Positions 25,419 to 34,970 of a DNA stretch of 64,000 bases are shown piece after piece (the stretch's first letter is position 1; every line of letters starts with the position of its first letter). The notes below the pieces were generated by a model that worked only from the letters and a program-made list of their open reading frames with translations, was not told the DNA's origin and made no database searches. Source of the stretch: Streptomyces europaeiscabiei (GTDB lineage Bacteria > Actinomycetota > Actinomycetes > Streptomycetales > Streptomycetaceae); assembly GCF_036346855.1 (NCBI RefSeq), contig NZ_CP107841.1, positions 7,506,001-7,570,000 of the forward strand. The letters are read 5' to 3'. The position numbers and the translations under genes were made by a program.

Positions 25419-27950
25419 CTATGCCTCTGTTGTCCGACCCTCCGGTGTGAGGCGGATCAGCAGCACGCGGGGCGTGCGGGGCATCGACACCCGCAATGCG
25501 CCTGCGGCCGGGTCCCAGACCGCCGCCGAGTCCGCACGCGCGGCGGACGGGTGCAGGATCTCCGTGCGTACGGTGGCTCCCCGCCCCGCCAAGTGCCGCA
25601 CGGGGAGCCGTACTTCCGGGTCCCCGCCCCTCCGCCACACCGACACGTACGACGGTCCGTGTCCGTCTCCGTCCGGCACGCGCAGCCCCAGCGTCAGCCA
25701 CTCGTCCGTCCAGCCCGGCAGGCCGAGCGGCCAGAAGGGCACCGCGTGGGCCAGGTCGCCGCGGATCGACTTGTAGGTGTCCACGGCGTCCCGTACGAGG
25801 CCGAGTTGTCGTTCCGTCATGCGGTCGAGGTGGCCCGACAGGTGGATGCGGCCGAGGAGGGCGCCGCCGAGGGTGAAGGTGATCAGGTCGTCGCTGTCGC
25901 CGGGCTGCGGGTAGGCCCAGACGGCACCCTGTTCCGGCGGTACCGCCGTGGGCGCGGCCGCGGCGATCGGGGGATAGCGGAGGGGGTCCTGCTGGTCGCT
26001 GGTGGACTGGAGCTGGGACACGGCCAGGGTGGCGCCGTCCATGCGCATGCCGCCGGAGGCGCAGTTCTCGACGACCAGGTGCGGATAGCGGTCCAGGACG
26101 TCGGAGAGCCAGCCCAGGTAGGCGTGGGCGTGGCCCAGGAGGCCGGCGCCGGGGGAGAGGTCTCCGGGGGCGGTGGTGCCGGGGTCGATCACGATGTTGT
26201 AGTCGAGCTTGAGGTAGCCCACGCCCCAGTCGCCGACGAGGCGGTCCACCGTCTTGTCGAGGTGCGCGCGGGCGGCCGGGTGGCGCAGGTCCAGCTGGTG
26301 ACGGCCCTGCTCGGTCAGCCGTACGCCGTCCCGCTGGAAGAACGCCTCCTGCGGCAGCTCCGCCGCCACCGGACTGCGTACGCCCACGACCTCGGGCTCC
26401 AGCCACAGCCCGGGGACCATACCGCGCTCCCGGATCCGCCCCAGGACGGCCCGGATGCCGCCGTCGGACGGGCCACCGGTTCCGGCCTCGGCTCCGCCAC
26501 GCTCTCCGGCTCGGGACGCCGACCCTGTCCGGTCACCTACTTCTGCTCGGGTGTCCGCCGCCTGCCGGCCGTGCTCTCCGGCCCCCGCCCCCCTCCCGCC
26601 GTCCACACCCCCGTCAGGAAAGCGGCGCGGTGACGGCAGCCATTCGCCGACGCCGTCCCACCAGCCGCCGTCCACGGAGTCGTCGTACCAACCGGAGTCG
26701 ATGCAGAAGTACTCCGCGCCCGCGTTCGCCGCCGCGTCGACCAGTGGCAGCAGCTTCGCGGTGGTCGGGTCGCCCATCAGGGTGTTCATGTAGTCGTTGA
26801 AGACGACCGGCAGCGCCTCGTGGTCCGGATGCGGGCGGCGGACGGCCCGGCGGTACGCGGTCAGGGCGGCCAACGCCTCGTCCAGCCCCGAGCCGTGCCC
26901 GGCCCCGACATCCGACCGGTCGGCAGCACCGACGGCGGACCCAGCGGCCGCATCGGCGGTCGATCCGGCGGTCGATCCGAGAGCCGCACCGAGAGTCGAC
27001 CCGATGGCCAGCGCCGCCGGCACCGTCGTGAACTCCTCGCCCGGCCCCAACCGCACCCGCCACTGGTGCTCGGCGTCGGTCGGGCCGTTCACGGCGAGGT
27101 ACGCACCATGCTCGCGTTCCCCCAGGTCCCAGCGCCACCCGGCCGGCGACTCCACCTGCCAGACCCACGCCCGGCCCCCGCCCCGTTCGGTGACCGCCCC
27201 CATCGGCAGATGCCCGTCGCTGGGCCAACTGCCTCGCCCGGTGAGGGCGAGCGCCGCCCGGCTGTCGTGCTGATGGACGTCGACGCTGATGTCGGCGACC
27301 GTCGCCCGCAGCGGTTCGGCGTACCAACGGCACTCCGCGAGCCAGTCGTTGCGGGCCCGGTGCACGTCGAGAACGTCGGGGGAGGGAAGCCCGCCGAGGA
27401 GAAGGCTGCTGACGGACTGGACGACCAGGGGCTCGGTGCCGTCGTTGCGCAGCCGCACCCGGGAGCGGAGGACGGCGACGCCGGCGGGGGAGGACAGCTC
27501 GACGAACGCGGTCAACCCGCTCGCGGAATCGTGCAGTTCGATCGTCAGCCGCTCCCAGCCACCACCGCCACCGGCACCTTCATCACCACCGGAACCGGCA
27601 CCTTCACCGGAACCGGCACCTTCACCGCCACCGCCACCTTCACCACCACTGTCACTGCGATGCCCCCGGTACGCGAGCCCCCCGCCGAACGCCGTACCGG
27701 TGAAGCGCGGCCCGGACCACCCGCTGCCGTGCCCGAACGCGGTCAACTCGACCAGCGGAAGGGCGACTTCAGGATCGACGGTGTCACCGGAGGGGCCGAG
27801 CCGGGTCAGCCGCAGCGTTCCGTCGGGGGCCGTCGCGAACTCCGTCTCGATCGCCGGGTGACCCCAAGTGAAGGCCACCTCCGCGCTGTTGGCGCCGGTC
27901 CCGCCGTCCCGCACGTCGCTTCCGCCGAAGTCGCTCGCACCCGAGTCCAA
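25419..27950 (-). CDS. GH36 alpha-galactosidase with low-complexity inserts
   Basis: Cytoplasmic family 36 alpha-galactosidase, about 843 aa. Core motifs in order: DSGWYDD, the WLEPEVVG strand, nucleophile Asp in LKLDYN, and the acid/base region ENCASGGMRMD. Three low-complexity inserts break the usual fold: Gly/Glu-rich near residues 100-130, Ala/Ser/Gly-rich near 310-350 and Gly/Arg/Ala-rich near 430-480. TTG 27950 was chosen because GGGAGGAG lies seven bases upstream; the frame remains open to 28100, but that would run across two operators and the regulator's start. GTG 27914 is another option. Divergent from its LacI regulator. Releases alpha-galactose from oligosaccharides; natural substrate not identifiable. 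Confidence 0.85.
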   Translation of the reverse strand: MDSGASDFGGSDVRDGGTGANSAEVAFTWGHPAIETEFATAPDGTLRLTRLGPSGDTVDPEVALPLVELTAFGHGSGWSGPRFTGTAFGGGLAYRGHRSDSGGEGGGGGEGAGSGEGAGSGGDEGAGGGGGWERLTIELHDSASGLTAFVELSSPAGVAVLRSRVRLRNDGTEPLVVQSVSSLLLGGLPSPDVLDVHRARNDWLAECRWYAEPLRATVADISVDVHQHDSRAALALTGRGSWPSDGHLPMGAVTERGGGRAWVWQVESPAGWRWDLGEREHGAYLAVNGPTDAEHQWRVRLGPGEEFTTVPAALAIGSTLGAALGSTAGSTADAAAGSAVGAADRSDVGAGHGSGLDEALAALTAYRRAVRRPHPDHEALPVVFNDYMNTLMGDPTTAKLLPLVDAAANAGAEYFCIDSGWYDDSVDGGWWDGVGEWLPSPRRFPDGGVDGGRGAGAGEHGRQAADTRAEVGDRTGSASRAGERGGAEAGTGGPSDGGIRAVLGRIRERGMVPGLWLEPEVVGVRSPVAAELPQEAFFQRDGVRLTEQGRHQLDLRHPAARAHLDKTVDRLVGDWGVGYLKLDYNIVIDPGTTAPGDLSPGAGLLGHAHAYLGWLSDVLDRYPHLVVENCASGGMRMDGATLAVSQLQSTSDQQDPLRYPPIAAAAPTAVPPEQGAVWAYPQPGDSDDLITFTLGGALLGRIHLSGHLDRMTERQLGLVRDAVDTYKSIRGDLAHAVPFWPLGLPGWTDEWLTLGLRVPDGDGHGPSYVSVWRRGGDPEVRLPVRHLAGRGATVRTEILHPSAARADSAAVWDPAAGALRVSMPRTPRVLLIRLTPEGRTTEA
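27564..27641. repeat. 18-nt minisatellite inside the GH36 gene
   Basis: Four units of the type ACCGGAACCGGCACCTTC (27564, 27588, 27606, 27624), with a 6-nt spacer after the first. In frame on the reverse strand they encode a Gly/Glu/Ala/Ser-rich insert near the protein's N-terminal domain. Confidence 0.85.
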
Positions 27951-28056
27951 GTCGCTTCTCCTCCCAGGCTGTCCCGTCCGTGCGCCGTCCGCCGCCGGGA
28001 GGCGCCCGTGTGAATCCCTCGTTACGTTCTTCGTTACGTTCTCTTGACGACTCTCG

Positions 28057-28070
28057 TGTGACCGGTCACA
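28057..28070. promoter_or_regulatory. LacI-type operator, copy 1 (GH36/regulator)
   Basis: Perfect palindrome TGTGACCGGTCACA in the divergent region. Centre is 27 bp from copy 2. Different from the TCGAAGCGCTTCGA family. Confidence 0.85.
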
Positions 28071-28078
28071 ATCCTGGC

Positions 28079-29119
28079 ATGAATGTGACCGGTCACACAA
28101 GACGCCCGGCGAGCATCCGGGACGTCGCGACCGCCGCCGGAGTCTCGTACCAGACGGTTTCCCGGGTGATCAACAACCACCCGAGCGTCAAGCACACGAC
28201 GCGGGAGCGGGTGCAGGCGGCCATCGACGAGCTGGGGTTCCGGCGGAACGCCACCGCGCTCGCGCTGGCCAGCGGGCGCAGCCGGGCCGTGACCGTGCTG
28301 ACCGCCAACACCACCCACTACGGCTACGCCTCGATCCTCCAGGGCATCGAGGAGGCGGCGCGGGCGGCGTCGTACGCGGTCGGGATCGGTGTCCTCGAAT
28401 CGGCGGACGAGGCCGCGGTCGCCGCCGAGGTGCAGCGTGCGTCGGACGCGGGCGGCGGTCTCATCGTGATCGCCTACGATCCGGCCGGTGTGGCGGCCCT
28501 CAACGCGGTCCCCGCCCAACTGCCGGTCGTCGGTGTGGTCGAGACCCCCGCGACCCCGCCCGGCGGCGACCGCCCCTGGGTGTGGACCGACGACCGCGAG
28601 GCCGCCTACGAAGCGACCCGTCACCTGCTCTCCCTCGGCCACGAGACCGTGCACTATGTCGCGATCCCGTCCAGCACCCGGCGGACCAGCGCCGCCCGTA
28701 CCACCGGCTGGCGGCAGGCACTCAAGGAGGCCGGGGCACCCGAACCCCGTCCGCTGCAGGGCAGTTGGGGCCCGGCCGGGGGTCACGCGGCCGGGCTCAG
28801 GCTGGCGAAGGACCCGGCGGTCACCGCGGTCCTGTGCGGCAACGACGACCTCGCGCTCGGTGTGCTGCGCGCGCTGCACGAGGCCGGGCGGTCCGTGCCC
28901 GGCGAGGTGAGCGTCGCCGGCTTCGACGACGCCCCGCACTCCGCCTATCTGACCCCGTCCCTGACGACCGTACGCCTGGACTTCACCGGCCTCGGGCGAG
29001 CCGCGTTCGCCCTGCTGCACGGGGTCGTGGAGGAGTCCGCGCAGATCGCCCCGCACCCCGTCTCCGTACCGGAACTGGTGGTGCGGGAAAGCGCGGGCCC
29101 ACCGCCCGCCACTGCCTGA
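28079..29119 (+). CDS. LacI-family repressor of the second sugar locus
   Basis: 346-aa LacI/GalR regulator. The HTH at about residues 9-35 reads ASIRDVATAAGVSYQTVSRV; a periplasmic-binding-like effector domain follows, ending with the usual FTGLGRAAFALL dimer region. ATG 28079 lies between two identical palindromes and has no Shine-Dalgarno sequence, which suggests leaderless translation; GTG 28058 and GTG 28085 are alternatives. Divergent from GH36 and 167 bp ahead of an importer operon. It most likely represses itself and GH36 through the two palindromes; control of the importer would need read-through or a site I cannot see. Effector presumably a galactose-containing oligosaccharide (inference). 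Confidence 0.88.
   Translation: MNVTGHTRRPASIRDVATAAGVSYQTVSRVINNHPSVKHTTRERVQAAIDELGFRRNATALALASGRSRAVTVLTANTTHYGYASILQGIEEAARAASYAVGIGVLESADEAAVAAEVQRASDAGGGLIVIAYDPAGVAALNAVPAQLPVVGVVETPATPPGGDRPWVWTDDREAAYEATRHLLSLGHETVHYVAIPSSTRRTSAARTTGWRQALKEAGAPEPRPLQGSWGPAGGHAAGLRLAKDPAVTAVLCGNDDLALGVLRALHEAGRSVPGEVSVAGFDDAPHSAYLTPSLTTVRLDFTGLGRAAFALLHGVVEESAQIAPHPVSVPELVVRESAGPPPATA
28084..28097. promoter_or_regulatory. LacI-type operator, copy 2 (within first codons of regulator)
   Basis: Second perfect TGTGACCGGTCACA palindrome, three bases after the presumed ATG of the LacI gene, so it doubles as coding sequence (codons 2-6). Confidence 0.8.
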
Positions 29120-29285
29120 GAACACCCCGGACACCCCGGCCGAGCCCCCACACTCCGGCCGGGCCCACACCCCACCGGCCGGCCGGACACCCCACACCCC
29201 TTACGACTCAGCCGAACGTCCCACTCGATCACAGCTGTTCCGCATCCCGCCCTGCCCTGAACCACCCGTTCTCGAAAGGCACGCG

Positions 29286-30614
29286 ATGAAGACAAGAGCT
29301 CTCCCGACGCTGGCCCTCATATGCGCCCTCGGCCTGGCCGCCACCGCGTGCAGCGATCCCACGGCAGGGACCTCCGGCGCGGACACGGACACCAAGAGGA
29401 CGGCCGTCGACCCGACCGCCCGTCTCGACGGCGTGAAGCTGACCATGTGGACCGCGCAGAACACGGTGACCGCGCCCAAGCAGGTCATCGACGCCTTCGA
29501 GAAGGCCACCGGCGCCGAGGTCGAGACCCAGCCGGTCCCGGACCCCTACGAGTCGAACGTGCCGACCAGGCTGGCCTCCGGCGACCGCCCCGACCTGATG
29601 TTCTGGCAACCGTCCATTTCCACGCTCCCCTTCATCCAGCCGCAGCAGAACCTCCTCACCCTCGACGGCGAGGAGTGGGTCTCCAAGCTCGGCGACACCG
29701 AGAAGTCGCTCGGCGTCATCGACGGCAAGCGGTATGCGGCGATCGTCACCAGCCCCGCCATGCTCGGCGTGTACTACAACAAGGACGTCTTCAAGAAGGC
29801 CGGGCTGAGCGAGAAGGACTTCCCGAAGTCGTACGACGAGCTCCTCGCCCTCGGCCACAGGGTCGTCGACGACACCGACGCGGCCGCCTTCTACGAGGCC
29901 GGCGGCGACAAGTGGCCCCTCCAGTGGCAGATGCAGGTGCAGCTCACCGACCTCGACAATCAGTGGTGGGCGGGCCTGAACGAGAACAAGGAGAAGTGGA
30001 CCGACCCGGTCGTCGTCGGCGCGATCAAGAAGTACAAGGAGAAGCTGCTCGACGCCGGGCTCGCCCAGAAGAACTACCGGACCGGCACCTTCACCGGCCA
30101 GGCCGACGCCCTGTGGAAGGGCGAGGCGGGCATGGTCCTCAACGTCACCTCCTTCCAGAGCCAGTTGCAGGCCAAGTACTCCACCGCGGAGATCGACAAG
30201 AGGATCGGCTGGTTCCCGGTCGCCAACTCGGCCGCCACCGGCCTGTATTCACCCGACCAGACCAACGGCGTCGTCGCCTTCAAGACCGGTGACGAGAAGC
30301 GGCAGAACGCGGCCCGGCAGTTCCTCGCCTTCTGGCTCGGCCCCGACTACCCCGACTACATCAAAGCGATGAAGATCCCGTCCGTGCAGCCCTCCGTGCC
30401 CACCCCGGACGGCCTCCCTCAGGCGTCGAAGGCCCAGGTCGCGGCCCTGCCCACCGCCATCGGCGTCTTCCAGGCCAAGGCGATCGTCGCCCCGGACACA
30501 CACCTGTACCTCGCCGACATGCTCTTCGACAAGAAGAGCCCCCAGCAGGTCGCCCAGGCCATCCAGGACCAGTTCGCGCAGGTGGCCAAGGCCCAGGGCG
30601 CGCCCGGCTTCTAG
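29286..30614 (+). CDS. sugar-binding lipoprotein of a second ABC importer
   Basis: Solute-binding protein, 442 aa, family-1 type. Lipoprotein signal peptide with lipobox LAATAC, lipidated Cys at residue 22, then a Thr/Asp-rich tether. Body typical of sugar-binding proteins (LTMWTAQNTVTAPKQVIDAFEKA near the start; WPLQWQMQVQ and LWKGEAGMVLNVTSF in the ligand region). ATG 29286 has GAAAGG upstream. First gene of an operon continuing with two permeases and a secreted glycosidase, without an ATPase. Cargo unknown; the GH36 neighbour hints at alpha-galactosides. Confidence 0.88.
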   Translation: MKTRALPTLALICALGLAATACSDPTAGTSGADTDTKRTAVDPTARLDGVKLTMWTAQNTVTAPKQVIDAFEKATGAEVETQPVPDPYESNVPTRLASGDRPDLMFWQPSISTLPFIQPQQNLLTLDGEEWVSKLGDTEKSLGVIDGKRYAAIVTSPAMLGVYYNKDVFKKAGLSEKDFPKSYDELLALGHRVVDDTDAAAFYEAGGDKWPLQWQMQVQLTDLDNQWWAGLNENKEKWTDPVVVGAIKKYKEKLLDAGLAQKNYRTGTFTGQADALWKGEAGMVLNVTSFQSQLQAKYSTAEIDKRIGWFPVANSAATGLYSPDQTNGVVAFKTGDEKRQNAARQFLAFWLGPDYPDYIKAMKIPSVQPSVPTPDGLPQASKAQVAALPTAIGVFQAKAIVAPDTHLYLADMLFDKKSPQQVAQAIQDQFAQVAKAQGAPGF

Positions 30615-30638
30615 CCGGAGGGAGAGACAGGGCTTCCG

Positions 30639-31562
30639 ATGGCGGACACGGCCGTACGTACGCGCAAAGAGGCACTCACGAGAGGCGAACCCCGGCGGGT
30701 GGGGCGGCTGCCCCGCGCCGCCGTGCACCACCCCTGGTGGTTCGCGCTCCCCGCGATCATCGTCTTCGCGGGCTTCTTCCTGGTGCCCAACCTGCTCAAC
30801 TTCTACTACCCGTTCACCAACTGGTCCTCGTACCACCCGGACATCGCCTTCACGGGCCTCGACAACTTCACGACCATCGCCACCGACGGCACCCTCGTCC
30901 GCGCGATCCGCACCACCCTGCTGTACGCGCTGCTCGCGGCCGTCTTCCAGAACGGCTTCGGGCTGGTGCTGGCCCTGCTGCTGGAGGACGACACCCGCTT
31001 CAACCGGTTCTTCCGTGCCGTCTTCTTCCTGCCGGTGCTCATCTCGGCCCTCGCCACGGGTTATGTCTTCCAGGCGCTCCTCGACCAGGACGGCGCGGTC
31101 AACTCCGTGCTCGGTACGGACATTCCGTGGCTGGGCTCGACGACCTGGACGCTCGTCGTCGTCACGCTCATCCACGGCTGGAAGTGGATGGGCCTGTCGA
31201 TGCTCATCTATCTGGCGGGCCTGAAGGGCATCCCCGGCGACATGCTCGAAGCCGCGCGGATGGACGGTGCCGGGCCCTGGCGGACCTTCTGGTCGGTGCG
31301 CTGGCCGATGCTCGCCCCGGCCCTCACCTTCAACGTCACCACGGCGCTCATCGGCTCGATGAACACCTTCGACATCGTGCAGGCCACGACCGGCGGCGGA
31401 CCCGCCGCCTCCACCGAGGTCTTCAACATCTACATGTTCCGGATCTTCGGCCAGGGCCTGTACGCGCAGGCGTCCGCGATGAGCCTCGTCCTCTTCCTGG
31501 TCGTGGTCGCCGTCGCGATTCCGCTGGTCATCGGGTTGCGGCGAAGGGAGCAACTGCTGTGA
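30639..31562 (+). CDS. sugar ABC transporter permease (UgpA/MalF type)
   Basis: 307-aa membrane subunit with six helices starting at about residue 33 (WWFALPAIIVFAGFFLVP). EAA loop EAARMDGAGPWRTFWSVRWP near residue 205 and the TGGGPAASTEV motif before the last helix are typical of MalF/UgpA-type permeases. It lies 24 bp after the binding protein and its TGA overlaps the GTG of the partner permease (GTGA). Transports the same unidentified sugar as its binding protein. Confidence 0.88.
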   Translation: MADTAVRTRKEALTRGEPRRVGRLPRAAVHHPWWFALPAIIVFAGFFLVPNLLNFYYPFTNWSSYHPDIAFTGLDNFTTIATDGTLVRAIRTTLLYALLAAVFQNGFGLVLALLLEDDTRFNRFFRAVFFLPVLISALATGYVFQALLDQDGAVNSVLGTDIPWLGSTTWTLVVVTLIHGWKWMGLSMLIYLAGLKGIPGDMLEAARMDGAGPWRTFWSVRWPMLAPALTFNVTTALIGSMNTFDIVQATTGGGPAASTEVFNIYMFRIFGQGLYAQASAMSLVLFLVVVAVAIPLVIGLRRREQLL

Positions 31563-32389
31563 ACCCGTCCGTGGTCTGGCGGTACGGCCGCCCCGCCCTC
31601 GTCCTCCTCATCGCCGCTCTCGCCGTCGGTGTCCCCCTGTGGCTGGTCCTCGTCACCTCTGCCAAGCCGCAGGCCGAGGCCATCAGGCCGAACCTGGACC
31701 TGCCGGAGCAGTGGCAGCCCGGCGCCAACTACGACGACGCCGTCGCCCAGGGCGAGATGCTGCGCGGCCTCCTCAACTCCCTGCTGGTCGTGGTTCCTTC
31801 GGTGGCCCTGGTGCTGATCCTCGGCGCGGGCGCCGCCTGGGTCTTCGCGCGCCGCAGGTCGCGGCTGGTCTCGGCGGCGTACGCGCTGTGCATCAGCGGA
31901 CTGCTGCTGCCGCCGGCGGTCATCACCATCGTGATGGAGCTGCGACAGCTGGGGCTGGCGGGCACCCGGCCCGGAATGATCGCCGTCTACACCGGGATGT
32001 ACCTCTCCACGTCGATCTTCTTCATGACGGGCTTCATCCGTGCCATCCCCATGGAGTTGGAGGAGGCGGCCCGGATCGACGGGGCGAAGCCGCTGCGGAT
32101 CTTCGCGCGAATCGTCCTTCCCCTGCTCCGGCCGGTCATCGCCACCGCGACGATCATGGTGATGCTCTACGCCTGGAGCGACATCTTCTACGCCTTCTTC
32201 GTCCTCGGCGGCGGCGACCGGGCCACTCTCCCGCTCAACCTCTACAAGGTCGCGAGCGCCCAGCTCTACCTCAACAACTGGCATCTCGTCTTCGCGTACG
32301 TCGTGGTGATGAGCCTGCCGATGGTCGCCGTCTTCCTCGTCGGCCAGCGAAAGATCGTGTCCGGAATCACCAGTGGAGCCGTCAAATGA
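31559..32389 (+). CDS. sugar ABC transporter permease (UgpE/MalG type)
   Basis: 276-aa partner permease. GTG 31559 overlaps the upstream TGA; the frame is open much further 5', but that part is the shadow of the preceding gene. Six helices, EAA loop (EEAARIDGAKPLRIFARIVLP) near residue 170, and a C-terminal QRKIVSGITSGAVK tail characteristic of MalG-type sugar permeases. The stop lies 16 bp before the start of the glycosidase gene, whose ribosome binding site is in that gap. Confidence 0.88.
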   Translation: MNPSVVWRYGRPALVLLIAALAVGVPLWLVLVTSAKPQAEAIRPNLDLPEQWQPGANYDDAVAQGEMLRGLLNSLLVVVPSVALVLILGAGAAWVFARRRSRLVSAAYALCISGLLLPPAVITIVMELRQLGLAGTRPGMIAVYTGMYLSTSIFFMTGFIRAIPMELEEAARIDGAKPLRIFARIVLPLLRPVIATATIMVMLYAWSDIFYAFFVLGGGDRATLPLNLYKVASAQLYLNNWHLVFAYVVVMSLPMVAVFLVGQRKIVSGITSGAVK

Positions 32390-32405
32390 CCGGAGGTCCA
32401 ACAGC

Positions 32406-34961
32406 GTGATCACCCCCACCCGCACGAGAACCCGCACCAGGTCGCGCACGAGAATCGCCCTGGTCACCGCACTACTTGGAGTCACCGCCATGGCAGGCAC
32501 CCTCCCCGCCACCGGAGCCTCGGCGGCGTCGGCCGCCGAACCGCAGCGCCTCACCGTCGACCTCTCCGCGTCCGAGGGCCCGGTGATGCGCGGCGCCAAC
32601 GGCGCGCTGTACGGGCTCAGCGACGACGGGGTGCCCAGTGACGCGGCCCTCGCTCCCCTGAAGATCACCAGCATCTCGCAGAAGCCGGAGGGCGGCGCCC
32701 AGCACCCCAACGGCGACGCGCTCACCGTCTCCAAGTCGTTCTTCCGCAACGGAGGCGGCGAGGTCCTGGTGATGATGCAGGACATCTACGCCAAGTGGCC
32801 GTACGAGGACCTCGGCATCGACGACTACCTCCCCAAGGTCGACAAGATCGTCAAGGAGGTCTCGGCCGACCCGAACAGCGACCGTTTCGTCTACATCCCC
32901 TTCAACGAACCCGACCTGATCTGGTACGGCCTCAACGCCTCCGACCCGGCGAAGTACGAGGCCAACCGTGACCGGTTCCTCAAGGACTGGAAGACGGTCC
33001 ACGAGCGCATCCGCGCCATCGACCCCGACGCGCGCATCGCCGGCCCCAACGAGTCGGGCTACCACTCCCGCCTGATCACCGACTTCCTCACCTTCGCCAA
33101 GCGCGAGAACGTCATGCCCCAGATCATGACCTGGCACGAACTGGGCTCCGGTTCGCTCCGCGACTTCCAGGGCCACTACGACAACTACCGCTCGATCGAG
33201 CGGCGGTTGGACATCGAGCCCCTGCCCGTCAACATCGACGAGTACGCCAACCGCCGTGACCTCTCCGTCCCCGGCCAGCTCGTCCAGTGGGTCTCGATGT
33301 TCGAGCGGAACAAGGTGTACGCCAACCAGGCCTACTGGGACGCGGCGGGCAACATGGACGGCAACGTCGTCCGCTCCAACATCCCCAACGGCGGCTGGTG
33401 GTTCTTCCGCTGGTACGCGGGCCTGACCGGCGACACCGTCAAGGTCACCCCGCCGCAGGCGAACACCATCGACACCCTCCAGGGCCTCGCCTCCCTCGAC
33501 ACCTCCCGCCGCCAGGCCCAGGTCCTGCTCGGCGGCTCCGCCGGTGACACGGACGTCGTGGTCCAGAAGGTCCCCCGGTCCCTCTTCGGCCGTACGGTCA
33601 CCGCGACCGTCGCCGAGGCCGCCTGGTCCGGCTACGAGGGTCAGCACGCGACCCCGCGCGTCCTCTCCCGTACGAAGGTGAGGATCGCGGACGACGGCAC
33701 GGTGACCGTCCCGCTGCGCGGGCAGCACAAGATGTCGGCCTACCGCGTCGTCCTCACCCCGGGAGGCTCCGGCACCCCGGCCACCCCGTCCGTCCCCTGG
33801 ACCGCCTCCTACGAGGCCGAGGACGCCGCCATCACCGACGGCAAGGTCTACACCCAGGGCACCGTGAGCAATGCCAACGGCTACGCGGCCTCCGGCACCA
33901 AGGACGTCGGTTCGCTCAACCAGGACGGCAGCAAGGTCGACTTCACGGTGTCGGTGCCGAAGGACGGCACGTACGACCTGGCGATCCTGTACGGCAACCA
34001 GTCCGGGGTCCCGGCCACCCAGAAGCTGACGGTCGACGGAGGTGACCCGGTCACCGTCACCTACCCCTCCACCGAGAACTGGACCTACCGCGCCAAGAAG
34101 GACGTCACCGTCCGGCTCTCGGCCGGCACCCACCAGCTGACCCTGTCCAAGGGCAACACCGAGGTCACCCTCGACCGGATCGACCTCACCGCCCGCACCG
34201 CCGAGCCCGCCGCCTCCTACGAGGCCACGCTCGCCGACATCGGCGGAAGGCCGTCGTACGACTACTCCTCGTCGACCGGCGTCGGCACGGGCGCCCTCGT
34301 GCTGCGCTCCGGCGACAGGGCGGTCTTCGACGTGTACGCCCCGCGCGACGGCTACTACCGGGTCGTGCCCCGGGCGTCCGCGCCGGTGAAGCTCGCCCTG
34401 CACGGGCAGTCGGTGGCCGCGGTCCCCGACCGGCCGCTGCGGCTGTACCTCGTGGCAGGCAACAACCGGATCACCGCGACCGCCAAGCACACCGCCGTCC
34501 GCTCCCTCGACGTCACCGGCGCCGGCTCGACCACCGGCACGCTCGCCTACGAGGGCGCCGCGGCCACGCTCGCCGGCGGAGCCAAGCTGGTCGACTCCGC
34601 GTACGCCTCGGCCGGGTCGTACATCGGCTGGCTCGGCAACGGCGCGGACAGCACCGCCGAGTTCACGGTGAACGCCCCCGCCTCCGGCCGCTACGTCCTG
34701 GTCGTCCACTACGCGCACAACGACCGCCGCGACAACGGTCACTCCTACAACACCGACATCATGTCCCGCACGGCGGACATCACGGTCGGGGCAGCTGATC
34801 CGCACACGGTCACCTTCAAGAACACCTGGGGCTGGGACGACTACTGGACCGTCGGCGTCCCGGTCGACCTGAGGAAGGGCGCCAACAAGGTGACCTTCGG
34901 CAACGCGGGCGCGTGGGCGCCGAACATCGACCGGATCGAGGTGGGCCGGGTCGTCGGCTAG
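32406..34961 (+). CDS. large secreted clan-A-like glycosidase with CBM modules, specificity unknown
   Basis: 851-aa secreted enzyme. GTG 32406 follows GGAGG; the signal peptide starts with alternating Arg/Thr and ends at ASAASAAE near residue 39. The catalytic part (about residues 45-450) looks like a clan GH-A barrel: an acid/base Glu in IPFNEPDLIWYG, a WHELGSGS motif, and a nucleophile Glu in VNIDEYANRRD. A small beta domain follows, then two jelly-roll modules of CBM6/CBM35 character (starting near YEAEDAAITDGK and again at LAYEGAAATLAGGAK). GH39-like is the closest family I can suggest. Last gene of the importer operon, so its products are probably what the importer takes up. Confidence 0.8.
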   Translation: MITPTRTRTRTRSRTRIALVTALLGVTAMAGTLPATGASAASAAEPQRLTVDLSASEGPVMRGANGALYGLSDDGVPSDAALAPLKITSISQKPEGGAQHPNGDALTVSKSFFRNGGGEVLVMMQDIYAKWPYEDLGIDDYLPKVDKIVKEVSADPNSDRFVYIPFNEPDLIWYGLNASDPAKYEANRDRFLKDWKTVHERIRAIDPDARIAGPNESGYHSRLITDFLTFAKRENVMPQIMTWHELGSGSLRDFQGHYDNYRSIERRLDIEPLPVNIDEYANRRDLSVPGQLVQWVSMFERNKVYANQAYWDAAGNMDGNVVRSNIPNGGWWFFRWYAGLTGDTVKVTPPQANTIDTLQGLASLDTSRRQAQVLLGGSAGDTDVVVQKVPRSLFGRTVTATVAEAAWSGYEGQHATPRVLSRTKVRIADDGTVTVPLRGQHKMSAYRVVLTPGGSGTPATPSVPWTASYEAEDAAITDGKVYTQGTVSNANGYAASGTKDVGSLNQDGSKVDFTVSVPKDGTYDLAILYGNQSGVPATQKLTVDGGDPVTVTYPSTENWTYRAKKDVTVRLSAGTHQLTLSKGNTEVTLDRIDLTARTAEPAASYEATLADIGGRPSYDYSSSTGVGTGALVLRSGDRAVFDVYAPRDGYYRVVPRASAPVKLALHGQSVAAVPDRPLRLYLVAGNNRITATAKHTAVRSLDVTGAGSTTGTLAYEGAAATLAGGAKLVDSAYASAGSYIGWLGNGADSTAEFTVNAPASGRYVLVVHYAHNDRRDNGHSYNTDIMSRTADITVGAADPHTVTFKNTWGWDDYWTVGVPVDLRKGANKVTFGNAGAWAPNIDRIEVGRVVG

Positions 34962-34970
34962 GACACGACG

